Part shown: positions 1-5,310 of the stretch, piece by piece
Layout: each line of letters opens with the position of its first letter
Position numbering within the stretch: the stretch's first letter is position 1
DNA from: Candidatus Aminicenantes bacterium UBA2199
Lineage (GTDB): Bacteria; Acidobacteriota; Aminicenantia; UBA2199
Assembly (NCBI GenBank): GCA_002327965.1
Contig: DCVB01000036.1
Coordinates: 1-14,961 of the forward strand
Reading direction: 5' to 3'
Length of the DNA stretch: 14,961 nucleotides
Position numbers and translations under genes: made by a program
The notes under the pieces: model-generated
Databases searched by the model: none
Told to the model about the DNA's origin: nothing
Seen by the model: the letters and a program-made list of their open reading frames with translations, nothing else

Positions 1-159
1 TTTCCAAAACGAAAGCTCCTTGCAGAGATTTCTCTTTGTTTTGGTCAAAGTCCCCCCCAGGGGATTGGGGAATTGGAATTTGGAATTGATTTGGAGTTTT
101 AGTCTTCCTATTGATCTCTTTTCTTGCCGTCCACCGTCAACCGTGTGCCGTGCACCGAT
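1..159 (+). repeat. Composite repeat element, copy 1 (truncated by window edge)
   Basis: Read left to right it holds a 64-bp core (1-64), an arm of TTGGAAT-like heptamers (about 65-100), a T-rich linker (101-124, beginning AGTCTTCCTATTG) and five heptamers of the form NRCCGTN (125-159). The core matches the minus strand of 3421-3484 at 63 of 64 positions; the one difference lies in the loop of a small hairpin. The linker matches 3541-3559 at 17 of 19 positions, and the heptamer array matches the one at 3560-3594 in unit number and in its final ACCGAT. The element ends 5 bp from the stop codon of the transporter gene. No open frame in it looks coding. Confidence 0.85.
125..159 (+). repeat. Tandem array of five 7-bp units, NRCCGTN type
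   Basis: The units are TGCCGTC, CACCGTC, AACCGTG, TGCCGTG and CACCGAT, contiguous and in strict 7-bp register. The second array of the same family at 3560-3594 also has five units and also ends in ACCGAT. The array lies just downstream of the transporter stop codon, which is on the opposite strand. Confidence 0.85.
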
Positions 160-164
160 TTCGC

Positions 165-1661
165 TTATTTCTTGGGCACCCAGAACAGCAATACCATCCC
201 GGGGATCGAAATGAGGAAGCTGACCAGGAACATGCCGGAGTAGCCGATCCAGGAGGCGATGAAGCCGCTGCTGACGCCGGCGACGATGCCGCCCAGGCTC
301 ATCAGCCCCGAGCCGATGGCGAAGTGCGCCGCCTTGAACTCCATCTTGCAGATGCGCATCAGGAAGGTGGTCAGCACCGCCGTGCCCAGGCCGCTGGCGA
401 ACTGGTCGAAGCCGTGCACGCCGGCGGCCAGCGCCAGGTTGCCCGCGCCGATGAACAGCGGCTGCGCGGCGCCGGTGTTGGCGGCCAGGTAGGATGCCAG
501 GCCGCCGGCCAGCAGCATGTAGACGACATTGGTCAGGTTCTGCGCCAGCAGGAAGGGCCAGATCACCCGCTTGAGGCCGTGGCGCGAGATCATCCAGCCG
601 CCGATCAGCGCGCCGGCGATCGAGGCGGGGATGCCGATTCCGCCCGAGATCCAGCCGTAGTGCTCCTTGATGCCCAAATCGACGACGAACGCCGACGCCA
701 TGGAGCTGACCATGAACTCGCCGCTGCGCGCCAGGACGATGAAGGCCAGGACCAGGCCGATCTTCTCCTGGTCCATGAAGGTGATGAAGGCGCGGCCGTA
801 GAACGACTCCGGGTCGCGGGTCAGTTGGGCCATAAGGCGACTGCGGAAAACCGCCAGCAGCGCCAGCGCCAGCAGCAGCCCCAGGCCGACGGCGCGGGCG
901 AAGTTCAGTTCCCTCAGGATGGGCGACGCCTGCCGCCATCCTTCCCACAGGGCCGAGTTGAAGAAAAGGAAGAACCCGGCGATCAGCGCGACGCCCAGGC
1001 CGATGTTCGCCAGGACCCGCGGCCGGGCGAAAAAACCGAGCATTTGCACGGCCGGCCGGCGCTCCGTCTCGCACTCGGGGAGGAAGAAAAAGTGGTAGGC
1101 GGCGAGCAGCGCCAGCAGCAGGCCGGCGCAAAGGAACGCCGCCACCCAGGAGAAGGCGGTGCCGATGGTGACGATCACGCCGCTGCCGGTGAGCATGGCC
1201 ACGCGGTAGGCCATGATGCGGTAGCCGAGGAAGCGGGTCTGTTCCTCCTTGTTGAGCGCCGCCAGGTAGTAGCCGTCGATGGCGATGTCGTGGGTGGCGG
1301 CGACGAAGGCCCCGGCGAAGAACAGGATGGCGATGAGGCGCGGGGCGGCGGGCAGGGGAACGAGGAACGCCGCGGCGCCGATCAGGACGGCCAGGGCCGC
1401 CTGCATGGCCAGCAGCCAGCGTTTCTTGGTGGCGAACTCGTCGATGAGCGGCCCCCAGAAGAATTTGAGGATCCAGGGCAGGCCGAAGAAGGTGGTCAGG
1501 CCCACCGCCTCCAGGCTGACGCCGCGGTCGCGGAAGAAGAGGGTGGAGACGGAGCGGATGACGGAGAAGGGGAACCCTTCCGCGAAGTAGGTGCTGAAGC
1601 ACCAGACGTGCGGTTTCTTCAGGATGGACGAGGGTTCTTTTTCGGCCATGTTGCCCGTCAT
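165..1661 (-). CDS. AmpG-like major facilitator superfamily transporter
   Basis: A very hydrophobic protein of about 498 residues with roughly 12-14 membrane helices, to be placed in the inner membrane. The N-terminal stretch (about 24-73), with YFAEGFPF, then FRDRGVSLEAVG and GLPWILKFFWGPLID, is the typical opening of AmpG/acetyl-CoA-transporter-like MFS proteins. HDIAIDGYY near residues 124-132 is the matching family motif after helix 4. AmpG itself imports anhydro-muropeptides for cell-wall recycling; substrate cannot be assigned from sequence alone, so no gene symbol is given. I chose the ATG at 1661; an in-frame ATG at 1649 and a TTG at 1688 are alternatives, and none has a strong Shine-Dalgarno. 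It follows tilS by 42 bp on the same strand and is probably co-transcribed with it. Confidence 0.85.
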   Translation of the reverse strand: MTGNMAEKEPSSILKKPHVWCFSTYFAEGFPFSVIRSVSTLFFRDRGVSLEAVGLTTFFGLPWILKFFWGPLIDEFATKKRWLLAMQAALAVLIGAAAFLVPLPAAPRLIAILFFAGAFVAATHDIAIDGYYLAALNKEEQTRFLGYRIMAYRVAMLTGSGVIVTIGTAFSWVAAFLCAGLLLALLAAYHFFFLPECETERRPAVQMLGFFARPRVLANIGLGVALIAGFFLFFNSALWEGWRQASPILRELNFARAVGLGLLLALALLAVFRSRLMAQLTRDPESFYGRAFITFMDQEKIGLVLAFIVLARSGEFMVSSMASAFVVDLGIKEHYGWISGGIGIPASIAGALIGGWMISRHGLKRVIWPFLLAQNLTNVVYMLLAGGLASYLAANTGAAQPLFIGAGNLALAAGVHGFDQFASGLGTAVLTTFLMRICKMEFKAAHFAIGSGLMSLGGIVAGVSSGFIASWIGYSGMFLVSFLISIPGMVLLFWVPKK

Positions 1662-1703
1662 CTTAGTACAGCCCCGGCGCTTTTTCAAATCAGGATCGTG
1701 GCA

Positions 1704-3056
1704 TCAGGAGCGGAGGGAGATGGCCACAAAGGGTCCCCGGCCGGTCTTGGCGACTGCGAAGAATGCGGCGATGGGCGAGCCGCAGACCCAGATGATCCTG
1801 CCGTCCTTGTTCTCCAGGACCGGGCAGAGGGCGCGCAGCGGCGCCGGAATGCCCGCGCTGCGGATCATCTCGAATACGCCCTGCGCATAAGGGGAATGGA
1901 TCTTGCGGTACTTGTCGGCGCGGCGTGCCGGGCGCAGGCGCAATGGGAAGCGCAGTTTCTCTTCCGGTACCAGGATCTCGAAGTTGTCCCCGGGTTTGCG
2001 GAAGCAGGCGGTCTTTTTCACGATCAGGGCGCGGCCGATCTCCGGGATGGGCCATTTGCCGGTGCCGTTGATCTCCAGGCGATAATCACCGATGCGTACC
2101 TTCTCGGGAAAGATCCAGCCCTTGGAGAATTTCAGGTTCAGCCCGGGCAGGGAAAGCCCGCGGCCGCTCTGCACGCTGGCCAGGAAATCGGCGATGTGCT
2201 CATAGCCGACGCCCAGCAGGTCGCCCTTGACCCGGCGCAGGTACTCGCGGGCCAGGTGGCGGGCCAGCGCCGGGTGCAGGTCACGGAAGGCCGCCGCCGG
2301 CAGGATGGAGCCCAGCCGCAGCTGCTTCCTCATGATCTCCCCCGCCCGGCCCTGGAAATAGTCGAACTCGTCCTGGATGAGCAGCACGGTCTTGAAGATC
2401 CTCTCTTCGATGTCGGGCTCGATCTTCCTGGCCTCGGGAAGCAGGCCGTGGCGGATGCGGTTGCGCAGGAAGTCGTGCCCCAGGTTGGTCGGGTCCTGGT
2501 AATACTCGATGCCGTTGCGTTCCAGGAATGCCAGGATCTCCGCCTCGGAGAAGATGAGCAGCGGACGGATGATCCGCTTCTCCTTGCTGGAGTAGATCGC
2601 CGACAGTCCCTGCAGGCCGCTGCCGCGGAAGAGCTTGATAAAGAAGGTTTCGGCCAGGTCGGAGCGGCTGTGGGCGGTGGCCACGCGGGAATTGGGGATC
2701 CGGCTCGCCAAAGCATGGAAAAAATCGTAGCGCGAGAGCGAGGCGGCATGCTCCAGGTTCAGGTTGCTTTCCTCCCGGAAGCGCTTCACGTCGCGGCCGC
2801 CGACTTCCAATTCGATCCTGCGGGCGGCGCAGAAGTCGCGCACCCATTTCTCCTCTTCCCGGGCGTCGTCGCGCAGGCGGTGGTTGAAATAGGCGGCGAC
2901 CAGCCGGAAGCGGAGGGTCTTTTGCAGTTCCTGGAGAAGCACGGCCAGGGTGGCCGAGTCCTTGCCGCCGGAGAAGCCGAGGATGATGGTGTCGCCGGGG
3001 CGGACGAGTCCGTGGCGCTCGATGTTCCTCTTGAATTCCGGAAACAGGAGTTTCAT
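1704..3056 (-). CDS. tilS: tRNA(Ile)-lysidine synthase TilS
   Basis: A cytoplasmic ATP-dependent enzyme that attaches lysine to C34 of tRNA-Ile2 (anticodon CAU), so that it reads AUA as Ile. The PP-loop SGGKDS is at residues 29-34 after IILGF. It is followed by FNHRLR, then ATAHSRSDLAETFFIKLFRGSGLQGL (the long family block after the PP-loop) and DPTN...FLRNRIRH, all diagnostic of TilS. The C-terminal part (about 330-450, with LRLRPARRADKYR) matches the TilS C-terminal tRNA-binding domain. Length 450 is close to the E. coli enzyme. The ATG start lies 43 bp after a CAT-anticodon tRNA on the same strand, with no clear Shine-Dalgarno. The transporter gene follows. Confident call. Confidence 0.96.
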   Translation of the reverse strand: MKLLFPEFKRNIERHGLVRPGDTIILGFSGGKDSATLAVLLQELQKTLRFRLVAAYFNHRLRDDAREEEKWVRDFCAARRIELEVGGRDVKRFREESNLNLEHAASLSRYDFFHALASRIPNSRVATAHSRSDLAETFFIKLFRGSGLQGLSAIYSSKEKRIIRPLLIFSEAEILAFLERNGIEYYQDPTNLGHDFLRNRIRHGLLPEARKIEPDIEERIFKTVLLIQDEFDYFQGRAGEIMRKQLRLGSILPAAAFRDLHPALARHLAREYLRRVKGDLLGVGYEHIADFLASVQSGRGLSLPGLNLKFSKGWIFPEKVRIGDYRLEINGTGKWPIPEIGRALIVKKTACFRKPGDNFEILVPEEKLRFPLRLRPARRADKYRKIHSPYAQGVFEMIRSAGIPAPLRALCPVLENKDGRIIWVCGSPIAAFFAVAKTGRGPFVAISLRS

Positions 3057-3077
3057 GGGTGTGCGGCCGCGTCCCCC

Positions 3078-3098
3078 TTTTTCCGCCCTGGGGAAAAA
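3078..3098 (-). other. Small hairpin between tRNA and tilS
   Basis: On the minus strand, TTTTTCC and GGAAAAA form a 7-bp stem around a 7-nt loop, starting one or two bases after the tRNA discriminator base. It could be a processing or attenuation structure in the tRNA-tilS transcript. It lacks the GC-rich stem followed by a T run of a normal terminator, so its role is uncertain. Confidence 0.4.
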
Positions 3099-3099
3099 A

Positions 3100-3172
3100 T
3101 AGCGGCGGAGGGAATTGAACCCCCGACATAACGGATATGAGCCGTCTGCTCTACCGACTGAGCTACGCCGCC
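3100..3172 (-). tRNA. tRNA with anticodon CAT, most likely elongator tRNA-Met
   Basis: A full cloverleaf can be drawn on the minus strand. The 7-bp acceptor stem is GGCGGCG with CGCCGCT, giving a G1:U72 wobble; the D arm is GCTC...GAGC. The anticodon stem is GACGG/CCGTT with loop CTCATAT (CAT at 34-36), and the T arm is GGGGG/CCCTC with loop TTCAATT. The discriminator is A73. CCA is not encoded: the next bases are TTTTTT. It is not the initiator, because 1:72 is paired and the three initiator G-C pairs are absent from the anticodon stem. G1:U72 with a GGCGG acceptor suggests elongator Met. The alternative is tRNA-Ile2(CAU), which is worth testing because tilS is the next gene. Position 38 is T, where A is usual. 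Confidence 0.93.
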
Positions 3173-3183
3173 ATCAGGAGCCA

Positions 3184-3212
3184 ATTATACCCGAAATTGT
3201 GACGAGTGACAA
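3184..3212 (-). promoter_or_regulatory. Promoter of the tRNA-tilS unit
   Basis: On the minus strand, TTGTCA (3212-3207), a 17-bp spacer and a perfect TATAAT (3189-3184) end 11 bp before the first tRNA base. This predicts a start about five bases upstream of the mature tRNA. The -35 hexamer falls inside the second, variant unit (GTGACAA on the plus strand) of the adjacent heptamer array. Confidence 0.75.
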
Positions 3213-3226
3213 GTGACGAGTGACGA
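3199..3226 (+). repeat. Tandem array of four 7-bp units, GTGACGA type
   Basis: Exactly four contiguous heptamers: GTGACGA, GTGACAA, GTGACGA, GTGACGA (pattern A-B-A-A). The B unit supplies the -35 box of the tRNA promoter when read on the minus strand. Confidence 0.9.
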
Positions 3227-3240
3227 GGAAGAGCGGAACT

Positions 3241-3355
3241 CTGCGTAAGGCGGAAGGTCAGACAAAGGCAAAGTAAAAAGGCAAAAGGCAAAAGTGAAGA
3301 AACAGCGCTTGGCGTAGGATGCAAGGCGAAGGTGTAAGGTGGAAGAAAAGAAATA
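3241..3355 (+). repeat. Degenerate purine-rich heptamer tract
   Basis: Loose 7-bp periodicity built on AAAAGGC-like units (clearest at 3276-3293) and GCAAGGC, GAAGGTG, TAAGGTG, GAAGAAA (about 3321-3348). Read on the minus strand, the latter is a CACCTT-type heptamer array occupying the same relative place as the CACCGTC-type arrays at 125-159 and 3560-3594. No plausible gene in either strand. Confidence 0.5.
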
Positions 3356-3360
3356 ATAGG

Positions 3361-3540
3361 AATTAAATTCCAAAAAACAAATTCCAAATTCCAAATAAGT
3401 TCCAAATTCCAATTACCAAATCCCCTGGCGGGGACTTTGACCAAAACAAAGAGAAATCTCTGCAAGGAGCTTTCGTTTTGGAAATTGGAATTTGGAGCTT
3501 GGAATTTGTTTGGGATTTGGTGCTTGGAATTTGGAATTTA
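3361..3540. repeat. Composite repeat element, copy 2: 64-bp core between inverted heptamer arms
   Basis: The left arm (3361-3420) is built of ATTCCAA heptamers and the right arm (3485-3540) of their reverse complement TTGGAAT, so the whole stretch is a large imperfect palindrome. The asymmetric core at 3421-3484 recurs at 1-64 in opposite orientation with one mismatch. Within the core, TCCCC-TGGC-GGGGA (3421-3434) is a hairpin. CCAAAAC (3441-3447) with AAAG pairs with CTTT and GTTTTGG (3475-3481), giving an 11-bp stem with one bulge. No transposase or integrase gene is present. Confidence 0.85.
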
Positions 3541-3559
3541 AGTCTTACTATTGTTCTCT

Positions 3560-3594
3560 GACCGTCTACCGTAAACCGTCTACCGTCAACCGAT
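3560..3594 (+). repeat. Tandem array of five 7-bp units, NACCGTN type
   Basis: The units are GACCGTC, TACCGTA, AACCGTC, TACCGTC and AACCGAT. It is the counterpart of the array at 125-159: same unit count, same terminal ACCGAT, both followed by a TTCG, and both preceded by the AGTCTT-CTATTG linker. Confidence 0.85.
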
Positions 3595-3598
3595 CTTC

Positions 3599-3626
3599 GT
3601 GACGCGTAACGCGTAACGCGTGACGC
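3599..3626 (+). repeat. Tandem array of four 7-bp units, GTRACGC type
   Basis: Four contiguous heptamers in the order GTGACGC, GTAACGC, GTAACGC, GTGACGC (pattern A-B-B-A). It starts four bases after the previous array and is a different sequence family. Confidence 0.9.
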
Positions 3627-3657
3627 GAAAGAACAAGAATTGCTCTTATCTCTTTCT

Positions 3658-3720
3658 AACACCTCACTAACACTAACACTTTTGTATTGCCCTGCTACCA
3701 CTATCACTATCACTACCACT
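3658..3720 (+). repeat. Hexamer module 1: two four-unit arrays around a fixed spacer
   Basis: First array (3658-3680): AACACC, TCACT (one base short), AACACT, AACACT. Then a 16-bp spacer TTTGTATTGCCCTGCT (3681-3696). Second array (3697-3720): ACCACT, ATCACT, ATCACT, ACCACT (pattern A-B-B-A). The same layout recurs at 3743-3810, with the spacer displaced by exactly 90 bp. Confidence 0.85.
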
Positions 3721-3721
3721 A

Positions 3722-3736
3722 AGGCCCGAAAGGCCT
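3722..3736. other. Short GC-rich hairpin between hexamer modules
   Basis: AGGCC, loop CGAAA, GGCCT: a perfect 5-bp stem with a 5-nt loop, with no following T run. It lies in the linker between the two hexamer modules. Confidence 0.5.
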
Positions 3737-3742
3737 CCTGCT

Positions 3743-3810
3743 AACACTATCACTAACACTAACACTTGTCTTTGTATTGCCCTGCTGACACTGACACTGT
3801 CACTGACACT
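3743..3810 (+). repeat. Hexamer module 2: two four-unit arrays around the same spacer
   Basis: First array (3743-3766): AACACT, ATCACT, AACACT, AACACT (A-B-A-A). Then TGTC and the 16-bp spacer TTTGTATTGCCCTGCT (3771-3786), identical to 3681-3696. Second array (3787-3810): GACACT, GACACT, GTCACT, GACACT (A-A-B-A). The arrays at 3697, 3743 and 3787 are all preceded by CCTGCT. The module ends 14 bp from the stop codon of the TPM gene. Confidence 0.85.
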
Positions 3811-3824
3811 GGTTGCTCGTTTCT

Positions 3825-5171
3825 TCAGAACTTTTTGCTGGCGCCGCCTCCGCCGGAGCGGCCGCCGCCGAACGAGCCCGAGGAGGAGCGCGGGGAAGCG
3901 GGGGATGACGGGGATGGCGAGGAGAGCTTCGGCGTGGCGTGCTCGCGGATGCGGCTGTAGTTGCAGGTGGGATTGAGGCAGCTCTCGATGACGCGCGTCT
4001 TGCCTTCCCGCTCTCTCGTGGCCGCGACCAGGGCGGCCGTGGTGGAGGTCAGCGTGCGGCGCTTGCACTGCGGGCAGACGCCGGCCTTGTCCAGCTTCAC
4101 GGCCAGGCTCTCTTCGGCGCCGCATTGCGGGCAGTGCCAGAACTCGTAGTCCATGCCGCCCGCCTTTTCCTCGGCCGCCTGCTCCTCCGTCAGGAACTTC
4201 TCGTCCTCGCCGTCTTCGACCATGTCCATGGTGGCGCCGCACTTCGCGCAGGGGAGACGGTAGGCGGCCAGGCGCCGTTTCAGCATCCGGCCGGTGAACA
4301 GGCGGCCGAAGGTGGCCAGCCCCGGCGCCGCCAGCATGGCGACGAACGGGGTGAGAAACTTCCCGCCGAAGCCGAGGATGAGAAAGAAGGAGATCGCCGC
4401 CGCGATCCAGGCCAGGATGACGCTGGCCTGCGTGCCGCCGGCAATCCGCGCCCGCGCCGCCCTGCCGCGGGCCTTGTTGAAGCGCTTCACGGTGAGGGCG
4501 ATGGCCAGCAGGGCGAAAGCCAGGATGCCGCCGCCGAAGTACAGGGAGGCCAGCAGCGGGTCCCAGCTTTTATTCTTTTTCGGCTGGGGTTGAACCTTGG
4601 ACATAGGAGGCTCTGCTTCGGCCGGCCATGCGGCCGGCTCGGCGATCGTCAGGGTGACTCCGGCGGCTCCAGCCGCCTGGACGGCGATGTCGCGGGCGGC
4701 CAGGAAAAGGCCGCGGCCGAAGCGGCCATCGCGCAGATGGGCCAGCGCTTCGCGCTCCAGCAAGCGCGATGCCAGGGCGTCGGGAATGTCCGCCTCCAGG
4801 CCGTAGCCCACCTCAAGGCGCAGCATGCGGTCGTCGCGCGAGCAGATGAGCAGCAGGCCGTTGTCCCTGCCCCTGGCGCCGATGGCGAAGCGGTGGAATA
4901 CTTTCTCGGCGAACTCCTCGATTCCCAGCCCGCCCAGGTCGCCGACCGTGACCACGGCCATCTCGATGGTCGTTTTGGCCTGCAGTTCGCGGCAGATGCC
5001 GTCGATCATCCTGAAATACGCGGGCGACAGCACGTCGCCGCCGTCGGCGACAAAGGACCCCGAGGTCTTTCTCGGATTCAAGACCTCCCCGGGTTTTTCC
5101 CCCTGCAGCGGCAGGAGGATGGCGCCCAGCGCCAGCAGCAGCCAGATGCAGTGAAGCGGTTTTCCGTTCAT
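3825..5171 (-). CDS. TPM-domain membrane protein with C-terminal zinc ribbons
   Basis: 448 residues. A signal peptide (about 1-24) precedes a TPM domain (about 45-165) with GGDVLSP, GARGRDNGLLLICS, LRLEVGYGLEADIPD and the GRFGRGL motif. Two membrane stretches follow (about 206-228 and 251-290). Next come four cysteine pairs (C308/C311, C347/C350, C366/C369, C398/C403) that read as two zinc ribbons, and a tail rich in Ser and Gly (SGSFGGGRSGGGGASKKF), typical of YgcG-like TPM proteins. TPM proteins are envelope proteins of poorly fixed function (phosphatase activity, photosystem repair and stress roles have been reported). The ATG at 5171 is chosen over upstream in-frame starts because GGAAGGAG sits 5 bases before it and a signal peptide follows. 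Divergent from the GntR operon. Confidence 0.85.
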   Translation of the reverse strand: MNGKPLHCIWLLLALGAILLPLQGEKPGEVLNPRKTSGSFVADGGDVLSPAYFRMIDGICRELQAKTTIEMAVVTVGDLGGLGIEEFAEKVFHRFAIGARGRDNGLLLICSRDDRMLRLEVGYGLEADIPDALASRLLEREALAHLRDGRFGRGLFLAARDIAVQAAGAAGVTLTIAEPAAWPAEAEPPMSKVQPQPKKNKSWDPLLASLYFGGGILAFALLAIALTVKRFNKARGRAARARIAGGTQASVILAWIAAAISFFLILGFGGKFLTPFVAMLAAPGLATFGRLFTGRMLKRRLAAYRLPCAKCGATMDMVEDGEDEKFLTEEQAAEEKAGGMDYEFWHCPQCGAEESLAVKLDKAGVCPQCKRRTLTSTTAALVAATREREGKTRVIESCLNPTCNYSRIREHATPKLSSPSPSSPASPRSSSGSFGGGRSGGGGASKKF

Positions 5172-5176
5172 GGGCT

Positions 5177-5222
5177 CTCCTTCCAGGGGGGAGATTGTAC
5201 GTGAAAACAAGGTGAATTTCAA
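5177..5222 (-). promoter_or_regulatory. Promoter and Shine-Dalgarno of the TPM gene
   Basis: On the minus strand, TTGAAA (5222-5217), a 17-bp spacer and TACAAT (5199-5194), then GGAAGGAG (5184-5177) five bases before the ATG. The leader is about 16 nt. This supports the start at 5171 and rules out the longer frame beginning at 5333, which would cross the promoter. Confidence 0.75.
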
Positions 5223-5249
5223 AAAAACAGCAGAAAGAAAAATAAGTTG

Positions 5250-5278
5250 TTGACAAAAAAGCCTAAGTGTATTAAAAT
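5250..5278 (+). promoter_or_regulatory. Promoter of the GntR-ABC operon
   Basis: TTGACA (5250-5255), a 17-bp spacer and TAAAAT (5273-5278), in an AT-rich island within GC-rich DNA. The start of transcription is expected near 5285, giving a leader of about 25 nt to the ATG at 5311 with GGGGA about 8 bases before it. Confidence 0.8.
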
Positions 5279-5287
5279 AGTGATACA
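5268..5287. promoter_or_regulatory. Putative operator for the GntR regulator
   Basis: TGTATTA, a 6-bp spacer and TGATACA form an inverted repeat (6 of 7 positions symmetric) covering the -10 box. YtrA-type regulators repress their own operons through dyads with TGTA...TACA ends, so this is the natural autoregulatory site. Binding itself is inferred. Confidence 0.65.
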
Positions 5288-5310
5288 ATGAAAGCCAAAG
5301 GGGAACGGAC

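Noticed and set aside
111..3131. Very long plus-strand open frame (1006 codons) antisense to the transporter and tilS genes
   Set aside because: Its product is low-complexity, rich in Gln, Ala, Gly, Glu and Arg, as expected from the reverse of GC-rich coding DNA, and it runs through the tRNA region. The minus-strand frames carry clear TilS and MFS motifs.
3100..3172. Initiator tRNA-fMet
   Set aside because: Initiators have an unpaired 1:72 position and three consecutive G-C pairs next to the anticodon loop; this tRNA has G1:U72 and C29-G41, G30-C40, G31-C39.
3421..3484. Core of the repeat as a terminator for the neighbouring genes
   Set aside because: It contains good hairpins but none is followed by a T run in the direction of either neighbour, and it lies more than 200 bp from the nearest gene ends.
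3163..3719. Small minus-strand frames (75-118 codons) in the repeat region as genes
   Set aside because: They translate the tandem arrays and the repeat core into periodic, Phe/Leu/Asn-rich sequence; the same peptide arises from both copies of the element, and no Shine-Dalgarno or family motif supports them.
3199..3810. CRISPR array
   Set aside because: Units are 6-7 bp and contiguous, with no 25-40 bp repeats separated by unique spacers and no cas genes.
3939..5204. 421-codon plus-strand frame opposite the TPM gene
   Set aside because: Low-complexity shadow frame; it crosses the promoter of the TPM gene and has no family motif.
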